64,000 bases of DNA from Streptomyces neyagawaensis (GTDB lineage Bacteria; Actinomycetota; Actinomycetes; Streptomycetales; Streptomycetaceae). This document shows positions 7,886-16,580 of this stretch, one piece after another. The stretch is from positions 1 through 64,000 of the forward strand of contig NZ_JAMGBG010000029.1 in assembly GCF_023516595.1 (NCBI RefSeq). The letters run 5' to 3'. The position numbers and the translations under genes were made by a program. Numbering within the stretch: the first letter of the stretch is position 1; each line of letters begins with the position of its first letter. The notes under the pieces are model-generated. The model was given only the letters and a program-made list of their open reading frames with translations. It made no database searches and had not been told where the DNA came from.

Positions 7886-9115
7886 ATGTATGCCTGGCCC
7901 GCTTCTGAGGTCCCCGTCCTGCCCGGCAAGGGCAGCGACCTGAGGATCCACGACACCGCGACCGGCGGTCTGGTCACCCTTGACCCCGGTCCCGTCGCCC
8001 GTATCTACGTCTGCGGTATCACCCCGTACGACGCGACCCACATGGGTCACGCGGCGACCTACAACGCGTTCGACCTCGTTCAGCGCGTGTGGCTCGACAC
8101 CAAGCGGCAGGTTCACTACGTCCAGAACGTCACCGATGTCGACGATCCGCTGCTGGAGCGGGCCGAGCGCGACGGCATCGACTGGGTGGCCCTCGCCGAG
8201 AAGGAGACCGCCCTCTTCCGTGAGGACATGACCGCCCTGCGGATGCTGCCGCCGCGGGAGTACATCGGCGCCGTCGAGGCCATCCCCGGCATCGTCCCGC
8301 TCGTCGAGCGGCTCCGCGACGCCGGCGCCGCGTACGAACTCGAGGGCGACATCTACTTCTCCGTCGAGTCCGACCCCGACTTCGGCAAGGTCTCCGGCCT
8401 CGACGCCGACGCGATGCGGCTGCTGTCCGCCGAGCGCGGCGGCGACCCGGACCGGCCCGGCAAGAAGAACCCCCTCGACCCGATGCTGTGGATGGCCGCA
8501 CGCGAGGGCGAGCCCAGCTGGGACGGCGGCTCCCTCGGCCGCGGTCGGCCCGGCTGGCACATCGAGTGCGTCGCCATCGCCCTGGACCATCTCGGCATGG
8601 GCTTCGACGTGCAGGGCGGTGGCTCCGACCTCGCCTTCCCGCACCACGAGATGGGCGCCTCGCACGCCCAGGTGCTGACCGGCGAGTTCCCCATGGCCAA
8701 GGCGTACGTCCACGCCGGCATGGTCGCGCTGCACGGCGAGAAGATGTCGAAGTCCAAGGGCAACCTCGTCTTCGTCTCCCGGCTGCGCCGGGACGGGGTC
8801 GACCCGGCGGCCATACGGCTCGCGCTCCTCGCCCACCACTACCGGGCCGACTGGGAGTGGACCGACCAGGTCCTCGAGGACGCCGTCGCCCGGCTGGGCC
8901 GGTGGCGTGCCGCCGTCTCCCGGCCCGACGGGCCGCCCGCGGAGGCGCTCGTCGAGGAGATCCGCGAGGCTCTCGCCGACGACCTGGACGCCCCGGCCGC
9001 GCTCGCGGCGGTCGACCGCTGGGCCGCGCTGCAGCAGGAGCAGGGCGGCACGGACGAGGGGGCACCCGGTGTCGTCTCCCGCGCCGTGGACGCCCTCCTC
9101 GGCGTAGCCCTGTGA
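7886..9115 (+). CDS. mshC: Mycothiol biosynthesis cysteine ligase MshC
   Basis: L-cysteine:1D-myo-inositol 2-amino-2-deoxy-alpha-D-glucopyranoside ligase, the ATP-dependent step joining cysteine to GlcN-Ins in mycothiol synthesis. At 409 residues it matches the family length. Class I aminoacyl-tRNA-synthetase features are clear: zinc ligand Cys43 in [13 protein letters not shown]-like THMGHA, further zinc ligands in HIECVAIA and [11 protein letters not shown], and [10 protein letters not shown]. It resembles CysRS but has the MshC-specific N-terminus MYAWP and no tRNA anticodon domain of CysRS type. Last gene of the cassette, followed by a hairpin at 9278-9309. Confidence 0.95.
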   Translation: MYAWPASEVPVLPGKGSDLRIHDTATGGLVTLDPGPVARIYVCGITPYDATHMGHAATYNAFDLVQRVWLDTKRQVHYVQNVTDVDDPLLERAERDGIDWVALAEKETALFREDMTALRMLPPREYIGAVEAIPGIVPLVERLRDAGAAYELEGDIYFSVESDPDFGKVSGLDADAMRLLSAERGGDPDRPGKKNPLDPMLWMAAREGEPSWDGGSLGRGRPGWHIECVAIALDHLGMGFDVQGGGSDLAFPHHEMGASHAQVLTGEFPMAKAYVHAGMVALHGEKMSKSKGNLVFVSRLRRDGVDPAAIRLALLAHHYRADWEWTDQVLEDAVARLGRWRAAVSRPDGPPAEALVEEIREALADDLDAPAALAAVDRWAALQQEQGGTDEGAPGVVSRAVDALLGVAL

Positions 9116-9512
9116 AGTAACGACTCTGCAGAGGCGACACGGCACCGCACAGGCGGCGCGACTCTGCACAGGCAGCACGGCTGGGCACCGTCGGCACGGC
9201 TTCGCACCGAAGGAACCGGGATGACCGGCCGTCACACGTGACACGGGCTCAGGGCGGCGCGATGGTGTCGCAGCGAGGGGGCGCCTTCTCCGTTCGGAGG
9301 GGGCGCCCCTTGCGCGTACACGGGTGCCCTCGCGAGGACGAGGTCCTTTCCTCCGCGCACGCGGGGGGCGTCGAGGAGGCTGTCGTGGGGCTGTCGAGGC
9401 CCTGTCGGTCGGTTGTCGAAGGCTGCGGGGCGGGGCGGCATGTGATGGGGTGACACACGTCAGTCGAAGCCGGACCGGCCAGCCGCCGGTCCCTTCGTGG
9501 AAGGGACGCACA
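9116..9512. other. 397-bp gene-free stretch after mshC with degenerate repeats
   Basis: No credible gene. Immediately after the mshC stop, CGACTCTGCAGAGGCGACACGG (9121 on) recurs as CGACTCTGCACAGGCAGCACGG (9159 on), with more copies of the GGCACGGC core to about 9200. A hairpin at 9278-9309 follows. The rest up to the next gene shows no further structure apart from a purine-rich ribosome-binding site at 9499-9506. Confidence 0.6.
9278..9309 (+). terminator. Hairpin terminator downstream of mshC
   Basis: GGGGCGCC (9278-9285) pairs with GGCGCCCC (9302-9309), and an inner CTCCG/CGGAG stem extends it. Confidence 0.65.
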
Positions 9513-10535
9513 GTGGCACCCCCGCACTCCTCCTCCCGCTCCTCCCTCTCCCCCCACCCCGCCCAACGCCCCGTCAGCCGACGCGGACTGCTCACGGCAT
9601 CGGCCGCCACCGCGGGCGCCCTGCTCGTCGGGACGTCGGCCGCCGGGACCGCGTCGGCCGCCGGGACCGCCGCCGCGGCCGGGAAGACCTGGCCGGACGT
9701 CATCCCGCTCCCCAACGGCTTCCGCCCCGAGGGCATCGCGATCGGCGGCGGCCCCTACGCCTACCTCGGCTCCCTCGGCGACGGCTCCATCTACCGCGCC
9801 GACCTGCGCACCGGACAGGGCCGCATCATCTCCACCGGGCCCGGCACCCCCTCCGTCGGCCTCGAACTCGACGGACGGGGACGGCTGTTCGTCGCCGGAC
9901 GCGCCCAGGGCGCCCGCGTGGTGGACGTACGCACCGGCGCGGTCCTCGCCTCGTACCGGCTCACCACGACGACGCCCAGCTTCGCCAACGACGTCTTCCT
10001 GACCTCGCGGGCCGCCTGGTTCACCGACTCGTTCCAGCCGGCCCTCCACGCGCTGCCGCTCGGCAAGCACGGCGAGCTGCCGCACGCGGACGAGGTGGTG
10101 ACGCTCACCCTGCGTGGCGACTGGGCCCAGACGCCCGGCGAGACGGTCAACGCCAACGGCGTCACCGGAACCCCGGACGGCAAGGCCCTGCTCGTCGTGC
10201 AGTCCGGCGCAGGGGGACTGCACCGGGTGGACCCGCGCACCGGCGTCACCCGACTCGTCGACCTCGGCGACTCCGCGCCCCTCACCAACGGCGACGGCCT
10301 GCTGCTCCTCGGACGGCGGCTGTACGTGGTGCAGAACCGTCAGAACGCGATCGATGTGTTCAGGCTCGCCGCGGACGGCCGCTCCGGCATCTTCGAGGGC
10401 CGGCTCACCGACCCGGACTTCGACGTCCCGACGACCGTCGCCGCCCACCAGAACCGCCTGTACCTGCCCAACGCCCGCTTCACCACGACCCCGACGCCGG
10501 ACACGACGTACACGGTCGTCGCGGTGGAGCGCTGA
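9513..10535 (+). CDS. Tat-exported SMP-30/gluconolactonase-like beta-propeller protein
   Basis: A 340-residue exported protein. The N-terminus carries a twin-arginine signal (SRRGLLTASAATAGALLVG) ending in Ala-rich sequence near residue 52. The mature part is a series of beta-propeller blades with repeated patterns such as GIAIGGGPYAYLGSLGDGSIYR and GLELDGRGRLFVAGR, plus a conserved NGDGLLLLGRRLYVVQNRQN blade, as in SMP-30/LRE and NHL-like families. GTG 9513 is chosen for the GGAAGGGA ribosome-binding site 7 nt upstream and because it places the RR motif correctly. Similar Streptomyces proteins are often labelled superoxide dismutase; I see no support for that. Substrate unknown. Confidence 0.78.
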   Translation: MAPPHSSSRSSLSPHPAQRPVSRRGLLTASAATAGALLVGTSAAGTASAAGTAAAAGKTWPDVIPLPNGFRPEGIAIGGGPYAYLGSLGDGSIYRADLRTGQGRIISTGPGTPSVGLELDGRGRLFVAGRAQGARVVDVRTGAVLASYRLTTTTPSFANDVFLTSRAAWFTDSFQPALHALPLGKHGELPHADEVVTLTLRGDWAQTPGETVNANGVTGTPDGKALLVVQSGAGGLHRVDPRTGVTRLVDLGDSAPLTNGDGLLLLGRRLYVVQNRQNAIDVFRLAADGRSGIFEGRLTDPDFDVPTTVAAHQNRLYLPNARFTTTPTPDTTYTVVAVER

Positions 10536-10585
10536 CGGCGGCCGACGGACCAGCGCGCGAAACGGACCAGCACGCGATATGGAGG

Positions 10586-10632
10586 CCGCCGCGCTGCCCG
10601 CTCCCTGTGGCAGGGAGCGGGCAGCGCGGCGG
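10586..10632. terminator. Strong bidirectional terminator hairpin
   Basis: A perfect 22-bp stem (10586-10607 with 10611-10632) with a TGG loop lies between the convergent beta-propeller and parJ genes. Confidence 0.9.
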
Positions 10633-10670
10633 TGACGTCCTCTTACGGGACGGGTCGATCAGTCTGCCGA

Positions 10671-11663
10671 TCAGTCCTCCGACGACTCCTCGTCGTCGCC
10701 GCCCGCCCGGGGCGGCTTGGGCGGTCGCGCCCGGCCACCGGGGTTGTCCTTCGGGTTCCAGGCGCCGGGGCCGGTCTCGCCCCCGTCGGCCGTGGCGTGC
10801 CCGCCGGCCCCACCGGTGGGGCCGCCGTCGCGGCGCCGCAGATACCGCTCGAACTCGCGGGCGATCGCCTCGCCCGACGCCTCCGGGAGCTCCGCGGTGT
10901 CCCGCGCCTCCTCCAGCGTCTGCACGTACTCCGCGACCTCGCTGTCCTCGGCGGCCAGCTGGTCCACGCCCACCTGCCAGGCGCGCGCGTCCTCGGGCAG
11001 CTCGCCCAGCGGGATGCGCACGTCGATCAGGTCCTCCAGGCGGTTGAGGAGGGCCAGCGTCGCCTTCGGGTTCGGCGGCTGCGACACGTAGTGCGGCACC
11101 GCGGCCCAGAGCGACACCGCCGGGACCCCGGCGTGCGTGCACGCCTCCTGGAGGATGCCGACGATGCCCGTGGGGCCCTCGTACTTGGTCTCCTCCAGGT
11201 CCATCCGCTGCGCGAGATCCGGGTCCGACGTGACCCCGCTGACGGGGACCGGACGTGTGTGCGGGGTGTCACCGAGCAGGGCGCCCAGGATCACCACCAG
11301 CTCCACGCCCAGCTCGTGGGCGAAGCCCAGCAGCTCGTTGCAGAACGAGCGCCACCGCATCGACGGCTCGATACCCCGGACCAGCACGAGATCGCGGGGC
11401 TTGTCGCCGCCGACCCGCACCACCGACAACCTTGTCGTCGGCCAAGTGATCTTGCGCACGCCGCCGTCCAGCCACACCGTGGGCCGGTTCACCTGGAAGT
11501 CGTAGTAGTCCTCGGCGTCCAGCGCCGCGAACACCTCGCCCTTCCACTCCCGGTCCAGGTGCGCGACCGCGGTGGAGGCGGCGTCGCCGGCGTCGTTCCA
11601 GCCTTCGAACGCGGCCACCATGACTGGGTCGATCAGCTCGGGAACCCCCTCCAGCTCGATCAC
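10671..11663 (-). CDS. parJ: PAC2-family protein, probable ParJ
   Basis: A 330-residue PAC2-family (proteasome-assembly-chaperone-like fold) protein. N-terminal features are VIELEGVPELIDPVMVAAFEGWNDAGDAAS and LVLVRGIEPSMRWRSF; the last 60 residues are Gly/Pro/acidic and disordered. In S. coelicolor the PAC2 protein SCO1662 beside mshC is, as I recall, ParJ, which binds ParA and affects chromosome segregation during sporulation; this gene holds the matching position. GTG 11663 follows AAGGAGG at ideal spacing; the longer frame upstream is Arg-rich and unlikely. Function by orthology only. Confidence 0.72.
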   Translation of the reverse strand: MIELEGVPELIDPVMVAAFEGWNDAGDAASTAVAHLDREWKGEVFAALDAEDYYDFQVNRPTVWLDGGVRKITWPTTRLSVVRVGGDKPRDLVLVRGIEPSMRWRSFCNELLGFAHELGVELVVILGALLGDTPHTRPVPVSGVTSDPDLAQRMDLEETKYEGPTGIVGILQEACTHAGVPAVSLWAAVPHYVSQPPNPKATLALLNRLEDLIDVRIPLGELPEDARAWQVGVDQLAAEDSEVAEYVQTLEEARDTAELPEASGEAIAREFERYLRRRDGGPTGGAGGHATADGGETGPGAWNPKDNPGGRARPPKPPRAGGDDEESSED

Positions 11664-11819
11664 CCAGCGCCTCCTTCCGACGTGCCCTCGCGTACGCCCC
11701 AACCTTACGGCGTGCCCAGGGGGCCTTCGCAGCCCCCTTGCACGGGGGAGTGAACGGATCAATGCCCCGTTCGCGCGGCGGAAACACGCTCCGCCCGCCG
11801 GGCGCGAGTGATCATCGCC

Positions 11820-12491
11820 TCACAGCGACGAGCGCAGCCACTGCTCGATGCTCGCGATGTGGACCGTCGCCCAGGAGCGGGCGGCCTCGGCGTCGCGGTC
11901 GCGGAGGGCGGCGAGGATGGCGCGGTGCTCGTGGAGGGTGCGGCTGACGGCGTTCTCCTGGGTGAGGCCCCGCCAGACGCGGGCCCGGGTGGTGGGGCCC
12001 GACAGGCCGTCCAGGAGGGAGCAGAGCACGGAGTTCCCGGAGCTCTGCACGATGCCCTTGTGGAACTCCAGGTCGCAGGCGACCAGTTCCTCCACCGACG
12101 GATCGTCGCCCAGCTTGTCCAACTGGGCGCCCAGCGCGTCCAGTTGCTGCTCGCTGATGCGCAGGGCCGCCATCGCCGTGGCGGCCGGCTCCAGGATGCG
12201 GCGCACGGCGAGGAACTCCAGGACCGTGTCGTCGCGGTGGAAGTCGACGACGAAGCTCAGCGCCTCCAGCAGGAGCTGCGGGTCGAGGCTCGTCACATAC
12301 GTGCCGTCGCCCTGCCGTACGTCCAGGATGCGGATCAGTGACAGGGCGCGCACCGCCTCGCGCAGGGAGTTGCGGGACAGTCCCAGATCGGCGGCGAGCT
12401 CGCTCTCCTTCGGCAGCCGGTCGCCCGGGCGCAGCGCCCCGGAGACGATCATGTCCTTGATCTTCTCGATCGCCTCGTCGGTGACTGCCAT
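11820..12491 (-). CDS. FadR-subfamily GntR transcriptional regulator
   Basis: A 223-residue regulator. Residues 1-75 form the GntR winged helix (GDRLPKESELAADLGLSRNSLREAVRALSLIRIL, wing GDGTYV). Residues ~90-220 form the all-helical FCD ligand domain with the metal/ligand pattern EFLAVRRILEP, CDLEFHKGIV and HEHRAILAALRDRD. ATG 12491 follows GGGAGG. An inverted repeat 33-47 bp upstream is a candidate autoregulatory operator. Divergent from the GNAT/ATP-grasp gene, which it may also control. FCD ligands are usually organic acids or sugar acids; none can be assigned. Confidence 0.88.
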   Translation of the reverse strand: MAVTDEAIEKIKDMIVSGALRPGDRLPKESELAADLGLSRNSLREAVRALSLIRILDVRQGDGTYVTSLDPQLLLEALSFVVDFHRDDTVLEFLAVRRILEPAATAMAALRISEQQLDALGAQLDKLGDDPSVEELVACDLEFHKGIVQSSGNSVLCSLLDGLSGPTTRARVWRGLTQENAVSRTLHEHRAILAALRDRDAEAARSWATVHIASIEQWLRSSL

Positions 12492-12523
12492 GGCGCCGCC
12501 CTCCCTGCCGTTCCCTGCTGATC

Positions 12524-12538
12524 AGACATCCGATGTCT
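12524..12538. promoter_or_regulatory. Candidate GntR operator
   Basis: AGACATC-C-GATGTCT, an inverted repeat with 7-bp arms about one base, lies in the divergent promoter region between the GntR gene and the GNAT/ATP-grasp gene. FadR-type regulators bind short palindromes of this size. Confidence 0.55.
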
Positions 12539-12725
12539 CAGGTCATTATGGGCCACCGCCGGGGAAGCGTTCCCAGGTCGCCGACCGCGCCCCCGCCCGG
12601 CGCCCGGCCCGGGGCTCCTCCAGCTGCAGTTCTCGGCCGTTTTCGCAGGTCGGGTACGGCCACGGGACCTCGGAACACCGGCGGTCCTACGCTGATCACA
12701 CGATCCGGAGTCAGGAGGCACGGGG

Positions 12726-14549
12726 GTGGCGATGCGGATCCGACCGGCGCGCACGGACGAGGCGGCGGCGCTGACCGAGCTGGTGCTGCGCTCGAAGGCA
12801 CACTGGGGCTACGGCGCGGAGTTCCTGGCGGCGTGCCGGGAGGAACTCACCATCCGCCCGGAGGACATCCACCGCCGCCGCGTGGTCGTCGCCGAGGACG
12901 CCGACAGCGGAGTCGTGGGGGTGGCGTCCCTGGAGGGCACGGCCCCCGAGGGCAGCCTCGGTCTGTGTTTCGTCGAACCCGCCGCCATCAGCCGGGGCGT
13001 GGGCCGCGCCCTCTACTTCCATGTGACGGGTGCCGCCCGCGAGCTCGGCTTCGCCCGGCTCACCATCGAGGCGGACCCGAACGCCGAACCCTTCTACCGC
13101 CGGATGGGTGCCCGCCCCGTCGGCTCCACACCCGCCGGCTCCCTCGCGGGCCGTGAACTCCCGCTCCTCGAAGTGCGTCTCCGGCCCCGGACCGAGGGCT
13201 GGACCCAGGCGTGGACGGCGGGGCGCCGTGCCGTCCACCTCGGCAACGTCGCCGGGTTCCAGTCCCAGTTCGGCCCCGTCTCCCCGCAGGCCACGCACTA
13301 CTCCTGCCTGGCCGCGTTCCTCTCGCCCCACCCGGCCGTCCTGGTCCTGCCCGCCGCGGTCCCGCCCGACTGGACCGACCTGATCGGCCGCCCCCTGGGC
13401 TGGGGCCCCGTGGAGGTCTACGACGGCCTGACGGAACCACCCGGCCGGCCGGGCGGCCAGCCGGACAGCCAGCCGGACGGCCCCATGGCACGCGCGACTC
13501 GGCCGGCCCCGGAGGCTCAGGGCGACACCCTGACCCGGGCCGTCCTGTCCCGCCCGGCCCTGCTCCGGCGGCTGAACTCCCTCGACCTGCCCCTCCTCCC
13601 CTGGGGCCGCACCCCCGCCGTCGCCGAGCTGACCGGCGTACCCCTGGACCCCGAAGCGCTGCGGTACGAGTCGAAGCGGGCCTCGCACGAACTGTTCACC
13701 CGGCTCGCCCCGGACCACCCGGAGATCCGGGTGCCCGAGCAGTGGCAGCCGGCCACCCGGCGGGAGACGGCACGTCTGCTGCGGAGAAGGGCCCGCGTGG
13801 GACTGACGACGGTCGTCAAGACCGAGCACGGCGCCGGGGGTTCCGGCACCGTCGTGGTCCGGGACCAGGGCCGCGGCGGGCTGCCACGCCTGAGAAGACC
13901 TCCGCTGCCCCGAGGGCCCGTCCTGCTGGAGGAGTTCGTCGCCGGGGAGACCGAGCCGCGGGACGTGACCTTCGACGGGCTGGTCGACGCGGACGGCCGC
14001 GTCCACGGGGTGGGCGTCGCCGTCATGGACGTCCTCGGCACCGCCTACCGGGGCGCCACCGTGGGCCCCGGAGTCGTACCGCCGGCGCTCGCCGAGGCCG
14101 TGGCACGGTTCGGCGCCGCCGTGGGGGAGCGGATCGCTGCGAGCGGCCACCGGGGCTGGTACGACGTCGACTTCGTCACCGGCTCCGACGGCCGCCCGGC
14201 GCCCACCGAGATCAACCTCCGGATGACCGGACCGTCCGTCGCCTTCATGGTCAAGGCGCGGCTGGACGAGACCCGAGGGGGCGACCACTTTGTCCGCAGC
14301 GTCGACCACGTCCCCCTCGGCGCCCGGCTGCCCGGCCCGGCCCTGTCCGCCTTCCTGCGCGAGACCACCGTGCGCTGCGCCGGGATCGAGGCCGTCCTGC
14401 TGCCCTCGATCCCCACCGCCGCCTTCGCGCCCGCCCCCTACCTGGGCGTCGTCCTGGCCGCGCACACCCGTGAACGCCTCGACGCCGCCGAGGCCCTGGT
14501 GCGCACGGCGGCCCACGACACCGGCCGCCTGTTCACGACCCAGGGGTGA
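12726..14549 (+). CDS. GNAT acetyltransferase fused to an ATP-grasp ligase
   Basis: A 607-residue two-domain protein. Residues 1-~155 are a GNAT fold (ISRGVGRALYFHVTGAARELGF is the acetyl-CoA pyrophosphate loop; EPFYRRMGARPVGS the last helix/strand). From ~165 on it resembles an ATP-grasp ligase: VVKTEHGAGGSGTVVVRD (ATP lysine and Gly-rich loop), VLLEEFVAGETEPRDVTFDG (hinge), and WYDVDFVTGSDGRPAPTEINLRMTG (metal-binding DVDF and EINLR). A Pro/Gly-rich linker sits near residue 245. GTG 12726 follows GTCAGGAGG. The end overlaps the convergent adenylation gene by 17 bp. Likely ATP-dependent amide ligation, with the GNAT acting on substrate or product; the product is unknown. Confidence 0.7.
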   Translation: MAMRIRPARTDEAAALTELVLRSKAHWGYGAEFLAACREELTIRPEDIHRRRVVVAEDADSGVVGVASLEGTAPEGSLGLCFVEPAAISRGVGRALYFHVTGAARELGFARLTIEADPNAEPFYRRMGARPVGSTPAGSLAGRELPLLEVRLRPRTEGWTQAWTAGRRAVHLGNVAGFQSQFGPVSPQATHYSCLAAFLSPHPAVLVLPAAVPPDWTDLIGRPLGWGPVEVYDGLTEPPGRPGGQPDSQPDGPMARATRPAPEAQGDTLTRAVLSRPALLRRLNSLDLPLLPWGRTPAVAELTGVPLDPEALRYESKRASHELFTRLAPDHPEIRVPEQWQPATRRETARLLRRRARVGLTTVVKTEHGAGGSGTVVVRDQGRGGLPRLRRPPLPRGPVLLEEFVAGETEPRDVTFDGLVDADGRVHGVGVAVMDVLGTAYRGATVGPGVVPPALAEAVARFGAAVGERIAASGHRGWYDVDFVTGSDGRPAPTEINLRMTGPSVAFMVKARLDETRGGDHFVRSVDHVPLGARLPGPALSAFLRETTVRCAGIEAVLLPSIPTAAFAPAPYLGVVLAAHTRERLDAAEALVRTAAHDTGRLFTTQG

Positions 14550-16560
14550 CCGCCGCGGGCTCCGGTCGGCGGGTCACGTACACCGCCACCACCACCGCCG
14601 CGATCATCAGCGGCACGTTGAAGGCGTACACCAGGGCCGCCTGCCGTTCCCAGTCGTTCTTCGCCGCCAGCCGGTAGAAGTTGTCCTGCGGCCACCACGA
14701 GACGAGCAGCCACACCACGGCCAGATGCGCCGCCGTCGTCAGTCCGCCGGAGCGGCCCTGACGGCGCATCAGCGGGCGCCCGGCGATCAGGAAGGCGAGG
14801 CCGACACCGAACGCCAGCAACTCGGCGGCGTACAGCCCCCGAAACAGCCACGACCACGGCGTGGGCACATAGCTGAGGTCGGTCGAGCCCGGCCAGAGGA
14901 CGTCGGTGAGAATCGCGGCGAGCGGCAGGACCACGACGAGCACCGCGCAGCCCACCCCGTAGAGGAACCCGGCAGGGCCCGCGGCCGCACCGCCGCCCTT
15001 GCCGTTCACGGGCGCGGACGTCCCGTGCCGCGCGGGCAGCGGCAGCAGCCGGCGGTCGATCCTCCCGGCCGGGTCACGGGGCAGGGCCTCCAGGGTCACC
15101 ACGGCCGCCGGGATCTCCTGGTCCGGCACCGTGCCCCGCAGCCGGGCGCGTATCTCGTCGGCGCCCGGAGCGGCCGTCGGGGAGGCCGGGACGACGTAGG
15201 CGACGAGCCGGTCCCCGTCCACGGCAGCGATCACCGACTCCCGTATGCCGGGATGCGCGCCCAGCGCCGTCTCGGCCCGGTAGGGGTCGACGGTACGGCC
15301 GCGGACCCGGACCCGGTGCGCCAGCCGGCCGCCGAACTCCAGCAGCCCGTCCTCCCGCAGCGTCCCCGCGTCCCCGGTGGCCACCGCGTCACCGCCGCCC
15401 GAGCCGGCAGAGCGATCCGACCCACGGGAGCCGTCGGAGCCGCCCGAACCATCGGAGCCCCCCGAGCCGTCGGAGCGATCCGAGCCGCCAGTGCCGCCGG
15501 TTCCGCCGCTGCCGTCGGCGACGCCGTCCGGGGGTGTCAGCCAGATCTCGCCCTTGCGGACCTCGACCCGGCAGCCGGGGAAGGGGCGGCCGAGGAGGCT
15601 GACCCGGCCGGGCTCGGCGACCGGGCCGGTGAGCTGGTCCGTCTCGAACCAGGTGCCGCAGCCCGCGACCTCCACGGTCCCGTAGACGTTGAGCAGCCGC
15701 GCCCCCGGCGCCAGCCGCCCCTGGAGCCGTACCTGCTCGTCGAGCCCGAGCCGTTCTCCGCCGACCGCCACCAGCCGCAGTCCCGCGGGCGGCGCCGCCC
15801 GGTCGAGCAGCAGCCGGGCCGCGTACGGATCGGTGTCCAGCACTGTGACGCCCTCGGCGAAGGGCCGCTCCCACAGGGCGGGCCCCGTCTCGTCCTCCGG
15901 CAGCACCAGCGTGCCGCCGGAGCACAGGGCCCGGACCCAGCCATAGGTGAAGGCGGCGGTGTCGGCCGGCGCGGTCACCAGATGGACGTCGGAGGGCCGC
16001 AGCCCAAACGTTTCGGCCCAGGCCCGGTAGGCGTCGTGCAGCCGTTGGTGGCCGACCTCCACCGCCCGCCGCTCGCCCGCGGTACCTGCCGAGAACAGCA
16101 CCGCCGCCGTCACCCCGCAGGGCGCGGCGGCGGGCTCGGGGGAGTGGGCGTCGATCAGCGCCGCGTCGGTGTCCAGGCAGACGACGGGCCGGCCGGTGCC
16201 GTCGTCCACGGCCGGCGCGTACCGCGCGTGCGTGAGGACGGTGCGCGCCCCGGACTGCTCCAGCGCCCGCCCGATGTCCCCCGTCGACTGCCGCGGGCCG
16301 ATCAGGGCGAAGGCCCCGCCCGCCTTGAGCACGCCCAGCACGGCGACCAGGACGTCCGGTGTCCCGGAGGCGCACACGGCGACGGTCTCTCCGGTGGCGA
16401 GCCCCGAGTCCAGCAGATGCCGGGCCAGTCGGTTGGCCCGCCCCTCCAGCTCCCCGTACGTCAGCCGGGCCGTCGCGGTGGTCACCGCGGGCCGGTCGGG
16501 CGTCAGCCGCGCCCATGCCTCGAACAACCGATGCAGTTCGTTTGCCCCGTTCATGACCAT
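14533..16560 (-). CDS. Adenylation-domain protein with C-terminal membrane segments
   Basis: A 675-residue protein. Residues 1-~520 form an ANL-superfamily adenylation domain: LTYGELEGRANRLARHL (A1-like), NVYGTVEVAG (A5), GDAGTLREDGLLEFGGR (A7/A8) and PRDPAGRIDRRLL (A10 with Lys replaced by Arg). The P-loop core A3 is degenerate (LFSAGTAGERR in place of SGTTG-PKG). About 40 Ser/Gly/Asp-rich residues interrupt the domain near residue 350-390. No carrier-protein domain follows; instead four hydrophobic segments occupy residues ~545-665, so the protein is probably membrane-anchored. Start uncertain (ATG 16560 or 16554; no clear ribosome-binding site). Convergent with the GNAT/ATP-grasp gene. Catalytic competence is doubtful because A3 and the A10 lysine deviate. 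Confidence 0.72.
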   Translation of the reverse strand: MVMNGANELHRLFEAWARLTPDRPAVTTATARLTYGELEGRANRLARHLLDSGLATGETVAVCASGTPDVLVAVLGVLKAGGAFALIGPRQSTGDIGRALEQSGARTVLTHARYAPAVDDGTGRPVVCLDTDAALIDAHSPEPAAAPCGVTAAVLFSAGTAGERRAVEVGHQRLHDAYRAWAETFGLRPSDVHLVTAPADTAAFTYGWVRALCSGGTLVLPEDETGPALWERPFAEGVTVLDTDPYAARLLLDRAAPPAGLRLVAVGGERLGLDEQVRLQGRLAPGARLLNVYGTVEVAGCGTWFETDQLTGPVAEPGRVSLLGRPFPGCRVEVRKGEIWLTPPDGVADGSGGTGGTGGSDRSDGSGGSDGSGGSDGSRGSDRSAGSGGGDAVATGDAGTLREDGLLEFGGRLAHRVRVRGRTVDPYRAETALGAHPGIRESVIAAVDGDRLVAYVVPASPTAAPGADEIRARLRGTVPDQEIPAAVVTLEALPRDPAGRIDRRLLPLPARHGTSAPVNGKGGGAAAGPAGFLYGVGCAVLVVVLPLAAILTDVLWPGSTDLSYVPTPWSWLFRGLYAAELLAFGVGLAFLIAGRPLMRRQGRSGGLTTAAHLAVVWLLVSWWPQDNFYRLAAKNDWERQAALVYAFNVPLMIAAVVVAVYVTRRPEPAAVTPGS
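15395..15520. repeat. In-gene Ser/Gly-coding low-complexity repeat
   Basis: Short GC-rich units reading as GSDGSGGSDGS-type sequence on the minus strand are repeated within the adenylation gene. They keep frame and add about 40 disordered residues between two conserved adenylation motifs. Confidence 0.7.
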
Positions 16561-16580
16561 TGATCATGGCAGAGGCAGGG

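Noticed and set aside
9513..10535. Superoxide dismutase annotation for the beta-propeller protein
   Set aside because: No metal-binding dismutase motifs; the visible repeats are propeller blades of the SMP-30/NHL type.
11421..11429. TTGTCGGTG on the minus strand inside parJ, as a PafBC -35
   Set aside because: No TAnnnT at 8-nt spacing; nothing but chance similarity within coding sequence.
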